Source: Argentina anserina (taxonomy: Eukaryota > Streptophyta > Magnoliopsida > Rosales > Rosaceae). Taken from it: DNA of 64,000 bases. Below, piece by piece: positions 13,038 to 24,410 of the stretch (the stretch's first letter is position 1; every line of letters begins with the position of its first letter). Position numbers and translations under genes: made by a program. Under the pieces are notes generated by a model. The model was not told where the DNA came from and searched no databases. It saw only the letters and a program-made list of their open reading frames with translations. The stretch lies in contig NC_065874.1 of assembly GCF_933775445.1 (NCBI RefSeq), positions 18,371,001 to 18,435,000 of the forward strand, in the 5' to 3' direction.

Positions 13038-14028
13038 TGTAATAACCCGATTTTTCGGAACGATGTTTGGTTGATTTAATTTCTCTAAAGTTGTGAAATT
13101 CATTTAAAGTGAAATTTAGTTGTTTGCGACATTTCGAAACAAGAACGGAAACGTTCTCGGAACGTTTATTTAGAAAAACATTACGTTTCCGCGACGTGAA
13201 TATCGACCTTTATTCCATCGTTCGTTTGTGAAAACTTCCTTCACAAAAGTTGTAGAGCTCGTTGATACAAGTTCGTGGACATGTCAAGCGTTTGAATCGG
13301 ACGTCGGACGTGGACTTAGGCGGCGCGTGTGGGTGCGTGGAGGAGGTAGGAGACGGCGTGAGGTCATGGGAAGGAAAAGGAGGAGGAGAGGAAGGTTTTG
13401 GGGGTGGCGATGGCATGCTACGCGCCGGCCTTAGGCTCAGACAGTAAATTTGTAAAATTTATTTTACGTACGGTAAATGTAAATATAAATTACTTTCAGT
13501 AAATATAAAAAGTAATTTCAGAAGGGTAAATCAGTAATTAATATTTACTGAGATAGTATTTACATTGAATAATATTCATACGTATAGAAATACATAAACA
13601 GTATGTATACGTACATGGATACGTAATTGATGTGTATTTCTACAGAAATACGCGAATAGTAAATACACGAATAGTAATTTCGTAAAACCAGAAATTGCTG
13701 AACAGTAACTTATTATTACTATTTCGGCATTTAAGGTTTACGAAACGATTCTAAATTCTTTTCTTATCTTTTCAAGGTGATCGATAAATCAAGGAAAGGA
13801 ATTACATTCGGAAATTGTGGAATTACGCTCGAGTTGATAAGGTGAGTAAAATCTCACTTATTTACGAATCTACCCTTGCGGAGATTCAAGATTATGCAAA
13901 AGATTAAAGGATGAAACATGACATGTATTTGATATAGTGGAATATATATATATATATATTTGTATTAATGGTAAATAAGTACATATATATAGTTTGCTAT
14001 ATTATTTACTGTCATGATTTCGTTGTTA
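13038..14028 (+). repeat. 5' LTR of Tekay element, truncated and with two internal deletions
   Basis: It matches the 3' LTR (16142 onward) over TGTAATAACCCG, the AACGTTCTCGGAACG hairpin and the TTTACTGTCATGATTTCG segment. It lacks the promoter and CT-rich leader (joined after GTCGGACGTG near 13313) and a GC-rich piece near 13438. It stops near 14028, where the 3' LTR continues into its last 500 or so bases. A (TA)n run lies near 13941-13960. Without promoter or 3' half it cannot drive transcription. Confidence 0.8.
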
Positions 14029-16101
14029 TTTCGAAGGGTTTTCTAGTATTGCATCTTCATTGACCAAGTTGACCAAGAAAAATATTCCGTTTGTGTGGAC
14101 GGAAGCTTGTGAAGAGGCATTCAACAAACTAAAGACCAGTTTGACCACAGCTCCAGTGTTGACGATTCCCTCTGGTGGAGGCGGTTATGTCATTTACAAT
14201 GATGCTTCGCTCCAAGGTTTGGGTTGTGTGTTGATGCAGCATGGAGGAGTCATTGCATACGGCTCTAGACAATTGAACATTCATGAGAAGAACTACCCCA
14301 CTCACGACCTAGAGCTTGCGGCAGTTCTATTTGCCCTGAAGATTTGGAGACATTACTTGTATGGTGAGAAGTTTCAACTCTTTTCAGATCATGAGAGTTT
14401 GAAGTACTTATTCTCACAGAAGGAACTGAATATGAGGCAGATGAGATGGATGGAACTCCTCAAGGATTATGACTTCACATTGGAGTATTACCCGGGAAAG
14501 GAAAATGTGGTGGCCGATGCTTTGAGCGGAAAACCGAGAGGTGTGGTGGCTTCACTTATGGTTCAGGAATGGTTCATGCTCGAAACTGCATCAAAGTTTG
14601 ACTTGGTACCATTGGGAGGAGAACCAAGAGTCTTTCTCGGTAGCGTCACGGTGCAACCCACATTGATCACAAGGATCATACATGGTCAGGCGCAAGATAA
14701 TTTCTCACAAGCTAAGTTGGCAGATCTTGTAGTGGATACGCTTGATGACTGTCCTTCCGAGTGGAGAGTTGGACCCGATGGAGGGTTGAGGTTTGGGGCA
14801 AGATTGTGTATCCCGGATTGTGATGATCTCAAGGAGGTGGTCCTTCGCACAACACATCGATCACGTTATACCGTCCATCCAAGGAACACCAAGATGTAGA
14901 AGGACCTATGCAGGCGATTCTGGTGGAACGGTATGAAGAAAGATGTAGCGGAGTTTGTATCGAAGTGCCTTACGTGTCAGCAAGTGAAAGCAGAACATAA
15001 ACGACCAGCTGGCATGTTGAAGCCATTGACTATTCCTCTTTGGAAGTGGGAGCAGATATCTATGGATTTTGTGACTCCACTGCCTAGATCCAAGAAGGGT
15101 CACGATGCTATATGGGTGATTGTCGATCGGTTGACGAAGTCGGCTCATTTTCTTCCAGTATCAATGAAGTACTCAGTGGACGTGTTAGGGAAACTATATG
15201 TGGATGAGGTAGTGAGACTTCATGGAGCTCCAGTTTCTATTGTTTCTGATCGAGATGCACGTTTCACTTCGAAGTTCTGGGGTGGTTTACAGAAGGCGAT
15301 GGGTACTACCTTGGATATGAGTACTGCTTTTCATCCTCAGACTGATGGACAGACGGAAATGGTGAATCAGGTGATGGAAGATATGTTGAGAGCTTGTGTG
15401 TTGGATTTCAAAGGTAGCTGGGAAGATCATTTGAGATTGATTGAGTTCGCCTACAACAACAGTTACCATTCTAGCATCAGTATGGCACCTTATGAGGCTC
15501 TTTATGGTAGACCATGTCGATCACCGATCTGTTGGGCCGAAGTAGGCGATGTAGCACTGATGGGTCCAGATGTGGTTCAGGAAACCACAGAGAAGATCTC
15601 GATCATTCGAGATAGAATCAGGACCGCCCAGAGTAGGCAGAAGAGCTATGCAGACTTCAAGAGGAGACATGTGGAATTTGAGATCGGCGATCATGTGTTC
15701 TTAAAAGTTTCACCTATGAGGGGTGTAGTGAGATTTGGCAAGAAAGGAAAGTTGGCTCCGAGATTGTGCCCTTTGAGATCCTTGAGAAGGTGGGAGAACT
15801 AGCATATCGACTAGCCTTGCCTACTAGCATGTCGGGCGTTCACAACGTCTTCCACATTTCCATGTTGAGGAAGTATGTACCAGATGAGTCACATGTGATC
15901 GATCATAGCACCATTGAAGTGAAGGAAAATGCAACCTTTGTTGTTGAGCCGGTTCGTATTCTGGATAGATCCACAAAGAAGCTTCGGAGGAAAGAAGTAG
16001 AGCTAGTCAAGGTATTGTGGAGTCACCATGATGAGGGTGATGCATCTTGGGAGCTAGAGTCGGACATGAAGACAAGATATCCACAGTTGTTTCTTAAGTG
16101 A
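14029..16101 (+). pseudogene. Tekay pol remnant: RT end, RNase H, integrase, chromodomain
   Basis: The frame opens with the end of the reverse transcriptase connection (FSSIASSLTKLTKK near 14040), then RNase H (IYNDASLQGLGCVLM, SDHESLKYL, VADALS), an integrase zinc-binding region, and a catalytic core with MDFVTPLPR near 15061 and VSDRDARFTSKFW near 15241. It ends in a chromodomain-like segment with WELESDMKTRYPQLF at about 16050-16098. An in-frame TAG at 14897-14899 and a small deletion near 15755-15770 (in the PRFVGPFEIL region) break it into three frames, 14060-14899, 14933-15802 and 15766-16101. It is not functional. Chromodomains steer chromoviruses to marked chromatin. Confidence 0.88.
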
Positions 16102-16128
16102 ACTTGAATTTCGGGACGAAATTCCTTT

Positions 16129-16141
16129 AAGGGGGGTAGAT
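16129..16141 (+). promoter_or_regulatory. Polypurine tract of Tekay element
   Basis: AAGGGGGGTAGAT directly precedes the 3' LTR at 16142, following the conserved GACGAAATTCC block. This is the plus-strand primer site. Confidence 0.8.
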
Positions 16142-18226
16142 TGTACTAACCCGATTTTTCGGAACGATATTTGGTTGATTTAATTTCTATAAAGTTGTGA
16201 AATTCATTTAAAGTGAAATTTAGTTGTTTGCGACATTTCGAAACAAGAACGGAAACGTTCTCGGAACGTTTATTTAGAAAAATGTTACGTTTCTGCGACG
16301 TGAATATCGACTTTTATTCTGTCATTCGGTTGCGAAAACTTCCTTCACGAAAGTTGTAGAGCTCGTTGATACGAGTATGTGGACATGTCATGCGTTTCAA
16401 TCGTACTTCGGACGTGAAAGTTATTAACGTCGGAAGTTAGTTTCCGATTTTGGAAACGAGTATAAAAAGGACATTTTTGTGATTAGGGTTTCCATTTCTG
16501 GAAACCCCTTCTCTCTCTCTTCTCTCTCCGCCTCCCTCTCCCTCTCCCTCTCACCCTATCTCTCCTCTCTCCCTCTCGGCTTCACCACCGATCTCCCATC
16601 TCAGGGAGACGTGGCCCTCACCGCTGGCCTAAGAGGCGTCGCAGCACCCCCCGCAGGCGACCCCGAGGTCGACGCACCTTCTCACGTCGCGCCAGATCTC
16701 CACCAATGCCTCCAAGTTGCTGTGTTTTCCTCCGCCGTATGAAAGCCCATCTCCGGTGGTTTCCAAGTTCGATTGAGGTGAGGGTTAGCTTAATTAGGTT
16801 GTTGTGATGCTTGGTTGTTGATTTGTGGTTGTTTGGTTTCGATTTGGAGGAGATAGGAGGCGGAGGGATTTGGGGGAGATGCCGCCGCCTTAGGCAGCGC
16901 ATGTGGGTACGTGGAGGAGGTAGGAGACGGCGTGAGGCCGTGGGAAGGAAAAGGAGGAGAGGAAGGTTTTGGGGGCGGCGTTGGCGTGCTACGCGCCGGC
17001 CTTAGGCTCGGCGCGTGGGCCCCACGCACGGCCTACTGGAGGTGACGTGTGTACCCCACGCGCCGCCACGTGCGGCAACGCGTGAATAGTGATTCGACAC
17101 AGTAAATTTGTAAAATTTATTTTACGTACGGTAAATGTAAATATAAATTACTTTTAGTAAATGTAAAAAGTAATTTCATAAGAGTAAATCAGTAATTAAT
17201 ATTTACTGAGATAGTATTTACATTGAATAGTATTCATACATACATAAATACGTGAACAATATGTATATGTATATGGATACGTAATTGATGTGTATTTGTA
17301 CAGAAATACGTGAATAGTAAATACGTAAATAGTAATTTCGTAAAATCAGAAATTGCTGAACAGTAACTTATTATTACTGTTTCGGCATTTAAGGTTTACG
17401 AAACGATTCTAAATTCTTTTCTTATCTTTTCAAGGTGATCGATAAATCAAGGAAATGAATTACCTTCGGAAATTGTGGAATTACGCTCGAGTTGATAAGG
17501 TGAGTAAAATCTCACTTATTTACGAATCTACCCTTGCGGAGATTCAAAATTATGCAAAAGATTAAAGGAAGAAACGTGACATGTATTTGATATAGTGGAA
17601 TATATATATATTCGTATTAATGGTAAATTAGTACATATATATAGTTTGCTATATTATTTACTGTCATGATTTCGTTGTAAATGCATTTGGGTAAACATAG
17701 GGGTTGCCCAATTTCTCATGAGTACTTTCATTTTATTATTTATGGACAACGAGATGTGCCGTCCATTGACTCATGAGTGTATTTATAATTGATGTTTTTG
17801 TGGATTTTTGTATATGGTGATATACGAGTTTTATTGATGTTTTTACTCATACGAGCTGTAAAGCTTATCGGGTTTGTGTTTACAATCCCGGTGCACCAAT
17901 TCGATGGTGTAGGGGATAACAACGCAGGTGTGGATTAGCGGGAAGTGACGGACCGCTCAGAAGACTTGAAGTTATTTATTCACAGCTTGTTGTGAGGATT
18001 TATTTGTGGATTATTGTGAGAATTTGTGAGTATTATTATATTTCCATTTGATGTAATGTTGAATTATAAATTTGGTTTGTAATAATTGGTTTGTCTGAGT
18101 TTTATTGTGAACTCAGTAATGATCCGTTGTGGCATTTAAAATGATTTCTATTCATTGAGATTGTTTTAGTGTATTTCATGAGTTTGCAATTTGAATTTTT
18201 ATGCTCAAAATTTTGGAGTCGTGAAA
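16142..18226 (+). repeat. 3' LTR of Tekay element
   Basis: A 2085-bp LTR starting TGTACTAACCCG. A TATA box (TATAAAAAGG) is at 16461-16470, followed by a CT-rich leader at 16508-16580 and a GC-rich block at about 16860-17090. An AT-rich part with many GTAAAT/ACGTA words follows, and then a final conserved stretch (GTGCACCAATTCGATGGTG near 17890). It aligns end to end with the solo LTR at 22395-25158 apart from repeat expansions in that copy. Open frames inside it (16479-17029, both strands) reflect base composition and are not genes. Confidence 0.85.
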
Positions 18227-18661
18227 ATCTGGAATGGTGATCGCTTTAACAACGGCGGGGCTACACAGGGGGGTCGACCTTTGCGGTAGGAGAAAAGGAG
18301 GGGGTGCCCAAATTAGATTTCTAGGTGCCCATAGCAACTGCGATTTGGGTTGTTTTTTGCTTATCCGACAACAATTTATCGGCGTTGAAAAAAGTGCAAA
18401 AAGGTTGCCGGAGCTAAGGATTTTAGGGTTAAGATTTATTTTTCTGGTGGTGGCCTCGTCGCTCAGACACTTTATAACAAATTGCATGAAAACGTGTTGC
18501 AGGATAATGGAACGAGAATAATAACAATATAATGGAACATAACCGAACCCTTTATTGATTGACAATGGAGCCTATATATAGGCATTACGATGAATCAATG
18601 ATTCATATCTATTACATAAAGCATAATCTACTCCAATAAGGAAACCTAAATAGGCTAAGAC

Positions 18662-21183
18662 CTATGTTGCACGAACACGCCATTGCAATGGCGTATCGCG
18701 TGTCCGACACGGACACGCCTCAATACGCGCCGGACACGCGAACTACAATTGGACACGTCTCGGACACGTTTCAATACGAAAAGGACACGTGCGTGTCCAG
18801 TTGGACACGCAATTAAAGAGGACACGGGAGGGTATTTTTGTCCTCAAATTGTTTTTCGACCTAAGCCGACCAGCCTTTTGCCTCCTTTCCTCATTGGAGT
18901 CATTGTTTTGAGTCCCTCTCAATCCCTCTCAGGCTCTCACACAGACAACGCAACCCCAACCCCGACCACTTCGCCCCACCGCTGTCGCTGCCACCTAGGC
19001 TCTTCCTTCTGTCGCCACCAGCACAACGACGTTCTCCATAGTGAGGTAAGTCCAAAGTCCAAACTCTCTCAATTCAATTACAAAGCAGTATAATTAAGGG
19101 AGAGTCAGAGGAGCAATGTCTGGTTATATAATCCATCAAGGAGCCTCCCGTAATTTGAGATTTTAAAGGTTAATTTGATTTGGAATAGACTACAGTTGCA
19201 GTGGTTTTGTCATGATGAAGTTAGAGTAATCTTACGTTGTAAAGGTTCAGTTCTATATTGATATGTGGATTGTGAATGTTGGTTTTTCCCTGTAATTGAA
19301 AATTGGTGTTCATATACTACGAATTGGACTCTGTTCCTTACTAAGCCTCAAATTTGATTTCTTTGAGTATTGCTTTAAGGTTCAGAATAATTTGGCTAAG
19401 GGAAAAGTGAATTTCATAATATGGCTATCATATTATTGTTTTAAGCTCTTGGTTATAGGCCTTGTCTATTCATGATGAATTGAGGAGTGATTACACTGAA
19501 GTGTGTATTAATTAATGGTGTCAAAAATCAAATGGTTTAATCAAAGAAGTGGCATTGTAAGGGTGGCGAGATTGGTTGATTAATCTCTCAGTGCCACTAA
19601 CATATTCAGGATATTATCTGTATCTATTGTTTGACAAATGAAGTAGGAACAAAATTTTGTATATGTGGTCTGGATGCCTCAATGAATTTCTAATTGGTTT
19701 GATACTTGGTCTTCTACTTGGCTTAATAATGGAAAGTACTATGTCAGCATATTTTAACTCACCAAAGTTCCATCTTTGTTTTCCTGCATAGTATTGTTGC
19801 TTATGTTTTTTTCCTTTTCATATTGAAATATGTTTTTTTTTCTTGTTGACGATTTTATTCATTTTCATCTGATATATCATTTCTTAATTCTTATCTGACA
19901 ATTACCATATTTAAGCTACTTTTCCATTCTAATTAAAAAAGTTACTTAGTTCAATTTGATGTATCCACCATGTTTGTTATACATATAGGAGAGTTTATCC
20001 ACTATCTTGTTGAAAAGAAGCAGTTGATGGAGGCCATTGGATTCATTTGTACTTTCAAGTTAATTAACAAGTTTCCCCCAGTACCGCTTTTAAAAGTTCT
20101 GGTGGAGGAAAAGATGAAGTGTTGCAGTGATGGTTATACTAAAGAGAAATTTCATGAGGAAAAGGTACTACATCTCTTATTTGGACTGTCCAATATATGT
20201 TCTATAATATATAGTAATTATATAGGAGAATTCATATTGCTTATGTAAATTTATCAACACTTACTTATTCTAACAGGTTAAGGTTATGGATCAACACATG
20301 AATGAATTAAGAGTTGTCATTAACCTCATCAAAGACTGCAACTTGGAGTCAGAATATCCATCTTCGAATGTTGAAATGAAATAAGCCAACTGGAGGAAGT
20401 AAAGAAGAAATGGAGAAAGGATCAATTGAAGAATGTGAATAAAGAGCATATAAGAGGGACCAAACGTAGTAGCCGCACTCCTCCCTGTAGGTTGAACGAC
20501 GAGCTCAGACAGTTTAAAGAGCTCCCAGACCTCAACAGCTGTAACTTTACACCCCAATCTATATGCAGCAAATTTCTTCACCCTATCATCTGCTCTACCC
20601 CAGGCAGTTTGATGCGGTTCAGAATGCTAACATACTCCCTGGTCGGAATTATCGTCCTACTTTACCCCAATGGAACCACCTCCCCTATTTTGGTAGACCA
20701 TTCTATCATCTTTGTGCTTCTATTACTTTTGTTCTTACATGTAGCTTGGTGGAGAACACTGAGGAGTATATGTGTTTTAAATACCCTTGCCAGTACTTAG
20801 AATGTGTTTTAGAAGTTAAGAGTAACTTGATATAGGATTGTGGGTTAGTAGTTCTGCAGCACAGAGAAACCATTACGGGGCAGTTTAATGAGTTTATGAT
20901 CATTTTGTTGGACAATTTGTATTTGAATTTTGTTATGTATTTTATTTAAAGTTTGAAACTTTGGTGGACTTGTATTTGTATTTGGCATTTGTGTTGATCT
21001 TGTTCTAATTTAAGAAACTATTTTTGTGGCTACTTATTTTTTTTATTAGGTATATATATTTAAAATAATATTTTAATTAACGTGTCCAAAACCTGTCCGT
21101 TTCCAATAAAAATTTCATTTTGTGTGTCCGCGTATCGAATCGTGTCCAATACGGACACTCGTGTCTGTATCCGTGCAACTTAG
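18662..21183 (+). mobile_element. hAT-like DNA transposon carrying a captured FRIGIDA-like fragment, TSD GCTAAGAC
   Basis: The element is bounded by CTATGTTGCACGAACACG on the left and the inverted CTAAGTTGCACGGATAC on the right. Perfect 8-bp duplications GCTAAGAC lie at 18654-18661 and 21184-21191. Subterminal regions are packed with GGACACG words. An 8-bp duplication is typical of hAT elements, although no transposase is present. The interior holds a GC-rich leader with a splice donor-like GAGGTAAGT near 19042 and, from 19989, exons of a host-type gene. A shorter relative sits at 30723-31311. Confidence 0.8.
19989..20382 (+). pseudogene. Captured FRIGIDA-like gene fragment (two exons)
   Basis: Exon 19989-20164 encodes EFIHYLVEKKQLMEAIGFIC and KFPPVPLLKVLVEEKMKCC, a signature of the FRIGIDA/FRL protein family, plant nuclear factors linked to flowering control. 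A GT donor follows (AAG/GTACTA), then an intron, an acceptor (CTAACAG) and exon 2 from 20277 (VKVMDQHMNELRVVINLIKD, then CNLESEYPS), which stops at TAA near 20381. Downstream, 20380-20700 retains coding-like but shifted sequence (YPRQFDAVQNANILPG near 20600) that may be the tail of the same gene. Retained introns show capture at DNA level, not from mRNA. The family's N-terminal part is missing, and a functional protein is unlikely. Confidence 0.65.
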
Positions 21184-21255
21184 GCTAAGACACACACAAG
21201 GGTAGAATAATAATTCTTTCAGAACAGAGGTTTATATTAAAATGTCTAATATTCA

Positions 21256-22389
21256 ATTCTTATTATTATAATTATTTAAATATTTATATAAATAATATAA
21301 AATTATGTGTTTAGGACCGACCCATGAATTTATCGTGTCCGGATTGTGTCGGGCCAAAAACCGGCTCGGGCCGGGTCCATAAGCTAAAATATTTGGGCCC
21401 AGCCCGGCCCATTAAAATAACTAGCTCGGACCGGGCTTGGGCTTGGGCTTTCGGCCCACTTACCACCTATATTCCACCGTCCAATATCTTGGTAATAACG
21501 TATAGATTATCTCCACAAAATTTCAATTATTTTGATAACCGTTAAAGTACTCATAACTTCAATTTTCTACCCAAACTATGAACGGTTCAGGTTCAACATA
21601 ATTCAATTCGTCAATTGTTTTTGATAGCTCGATACCTTAGCAATCATCGAATCAAATGAGATTTTATTGAGATGATCTATACGTTATTACTTAAATATTA
21701 GATGGTGGAGATGTGAAAAATCAATTAAAAAGTTAGTTAAAAATGAAAATCCGTACCATAAGAATAAATAAGGACCTTCTTACGAAAAAAACTTTGTTAT
21801 TTATATACATATGAGACCCGATTTGAAATTTTCGTTAACTATAATATGCGGTACGGACATCGTGAAGTTTGATGACAACAACGACACAATCCCGTTGAAT
21901 TGCTTCCATAGAGTGCTATCAACATATATTTTGTCGTCACAGTCATTTTCTACAAAAACAACGATCTAATCTCGATAAATGAATATTTGATAAATTAATA
22001 ACTTCGTTTAAGTAATAATTTTCTCCGGTCCCGACTCAGGACCAATATATATTACTAAGAACCTTGCTAAATGCATAAGATATATATTTTTTGAAATATC
22101 TTTAGGTCCCATCGAATATATAAAGTTATAATTAATTTAATAAAATTTAAAAAAACTAGTTAAAATAATTAATAATTGATCAAATATTTAAAAGAAATAC
22201 TGAATAAATTTCATAATACAAATTAAGACAAGTTTTTATTTAAACTTATCATTTTAAAATTACTTTTAGGCATGGAATTATACTAATTTTGGAAGGTGAA
22301 TAAATATATAATCATATCTAAAAATAGACATAGTGGTCAAACTAAACGATTGTCATCAATTCAGCATGAATAATAACAAAACTCTTTAT
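21256..22389. other. AT-rich intergenic DNA with GGCCGGGC block and pogo-like fragment
   Basis: No gene is seen. A GC-rich palindromic stretch (GGGCCGGG/CCCGGCCC words) lies at about 21325-21465, a pattern common in plant DNA-transposon ends. At about 21965-22060 the words TCGATAAATGAATA and CCGGTCCCGACTC resemble the ends of plant pogo/Emigrant-type elements. The matching right end appears at 25163-25279, so such an element may have been split by the solo LTR insertions. Confidence 0.3.
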
Positions 22390-23461
22390 AAAATTGTAAT
22401 AACCCGATTTTTCGAAACGATTTTTAGATTGTTTAATTTCTATTAAGTTGTGAAATTCAATAAAAATGAAATTGGATCGCTTGCAAAAAATTCGAAACTC
22501 GAACGGAAACGTTTCAGAACGTTTATTTAGTAAAAAACGTTACATTTCCGCAACGTAATTATCGACTTTTATTCTGTCGCTCGGTTGCGAAAACTTTCTT
22601 CACGAAAGTTGTAGAGCTCGTCGATACGAGTTCGTGGACATGTGACGCGTTCGAATCGGACGTTGTGTGTAAAAGTTATTATTGACGGAAGATAGTTTCC
22701 GATTTTAAGGGGGGTATAAAAGGACATTTTGTGAAGTAGGGTTTCTATTTTCAGAAACCCTCTTCTCTCTCCCCTCTCTCTTCCGCCGCCCCTCTCTCTC
22801 TTTTCTCTCTCTTTTCTCTCATTCTCTCTTCACTCTCTCGGTTCTCTCTTTCTCCCTCTCCCTCTCTCGGCTTTCTCCCTCTCCCTCTCCCTCTCCTCAC
22901 CGAGCAGCTGCACCTCACCACCGTCCCTGGGAATCGCGAGACCCCTACCACCACCTCGAGCACGCCGAGCCTCCTCCTGCCGCCAAGGAGCCACAACGAA
23001 GAGGAAGCTCCTTTTCAAGCGTTCCCGACGGTTTTGGACTCCGATCTAGGTAAGGAGGCTTTTAATTCATGGTTGTGATGTTGTGTGATGTTTTTTGGAT
23101 GAAATGGGAGGTTGTTGGTGGAGATCGGAGGGAGAGGTGGAAGGAGGGTTACCGCCGCCTAGAGGCGGCGCGTGGAGGAGCGTGGGAGGAGTAGGAGGCG
23201 GCCTAGGACCAGAGAGAGGAAGAGGGGAGAAAGGATGAGGGTTTTGGAGTGGTGGTGACATCACACGCGCCGGTTTGGTAATTTACTGTGTACGGTAAAT
23301 GTAAATGTAAATTTTATTTACGTATGGTAAATGTAATTAAATGTTACCTACGGTAAATGTAATTTATAAATTACTTTCAGTAAATGTTAAAAGTAATTTG
23401 TAAAAGGGTAATTTAGTAAATTTTATTTACTGAGATTGTATTTACATTTAAATAGTACGTA

Positions 23462-23606
23462 TACGTACAAAAATACGTATATAATATTTATACGTACAGA
23501 AATACGTATATAATATTTATACGTATAGAAATACGTATACAGTATTTATACGTATAGAAATACGTATATAGTATTTATACGTACAGAAATACATATCGAT
23601 TGTATA
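23462..23606. repeat. 29-bp tandem repeat in the solo LTR
   Basis: About five units with a 29-bp period, each containing TACGTAYAGAAATACGTATA; starts of the TACGTA word fall near 23491, 23520, 23549 and 23578. The unit is absent as an array in the LTR at 16142. Confidence 0.8.
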
Positions 23607-24062
23607 TTTGTACAGTAACCGTGAATAGTACTACTGAACAGTAACTTCATAAAACCGAAAATTGCTGAACAGTAACCGATTATTACTGTTTCGGCATTTA
23701 AAGGTTACGAAACGATTCTAAATTCTTTTCTTATCTTTTCAAGGTGATCGTTAAATCGAGGAAATGAATTATCATCGGGAATTGTGGGATTACGCTCAAG
23801 TCAATAAGGTGAGTAAAATCTCACTTATTTACGAATCTACCCTTGCGGTGATTCCAAGATTTTTACAAGAGTTTTAAATATTGAATTACGACACGTATAC
23901 AATATAGTGGATTATGTATATATCGTATAAATGGTAATAAGTACATATATATATATAGTTTGCTATATTATATACTGTTATGAATTCATTGGAATTGGTC
24001 ATTTCGAATGACGAGAATTAAATGTTGAGCATGTGATGTGATTTTTGTACAGTATGAGGTGT

Positions 24063-24410
24063 GATTATTGTACGTGGATTTTAACATTGAGATTGTTAAA
24101 ATGTTGATTTGTCTTCGGACATGATTTTTGGTACAATATGATGTGAGATTATTGTACGTGATTTTAACATTGAGATTGTTAAAATGTTGATTTGTCTTCG
24201 GACATGATTTTTGGTACAATATGATGTGAGATTATTGTACGTGATTTTAACATTGAGATTGTTAAAATGTTGATTTGTCTTCGGACATGATTTTTGGTAC
24301 AATATGATGTGAGATTATTGTACGTGATTTTTAACATTGAGATTGTTAAAATGTTGATTTGTCTTCTGACGTGATTGGTACAATATGATGTGAGATTATT
24401 GTACGTGTTT
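24063..24410. repeat. 83-bp tandem repeat in the solo LTR
   Basis: Four units at 83-84 bp spacing, anchored at GATTATTGTACGTG (24063, 24147, 24230, 24313, with a fifth partial at 24393). Each carries ATTGAGATTGTTAAAATG and GTCTTCGGACATG. The near identity of the units suggests recent expansion after the LTR lineage split. Reading frames through it are repeat artefacts. Confidence 0.88.

Larger units (their letters stand above)
13038..18226 (+). mobile_element. Tekay-type Ty3/gypsy chromovirus, internally deleted, TSD ATCT(T/G)
   Basis: Two LTR copies flank a partial pol. The element begins TGTAATAACCCG at 13038. Its 3' LTR ends in GTGAAA where a related solo LTR has GTTACA, so the terminal CA is mutated. 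Flanking ATCTT (13033-13037) and ATCTG (18227-18231) form an imperfect 5-bp target duplication. The sequence before the 3' LTR (AATTTCGGGACGAAATTCC then a G-run) is the conserved signature of Tekay/Del chromoviruses. Gag, protease and most of reverse transcriptase are absent, because the first LTR joins directly to pol near 14028. Confidence 0.85.
18495..21255 (-). repeat. Probable short Ty1/copia LTR (antisense) split by a DNA transposon
   Basis: The sequences at 18495-18661 and 21184-21255 join across the transposon at 18662-21183. On the minus strand the joined piece of about 240 bp starts TGAATATTAGAC, has a TATA box (CCTATATATAGG, 18571-18582) and then TCAATAAAGGG, and ends near CCTGCAACA. 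That layout suits a small copia LTR. It lies on the expected 5' side of the antisense copia remnant. No primer-binding site was recognised, so the call is tentative. Confidence 0.4.

Noticed and set aside
13210..13447. Overlapping frames on both strands in the GC-rich part of the Tekay LTR (also 16790-17029 and 23067-23264)
   Set aside because: All fall within LTRs, shift between copies and consist of proline/arginine-rich low-complexity sequence.
16479..16742. Frame with a serine/leucine-rich start resembling a signal peptide
   Set aside because: It is the CT-rich leader of the LTR; the leucine/serine run is TCTCTC repeats.
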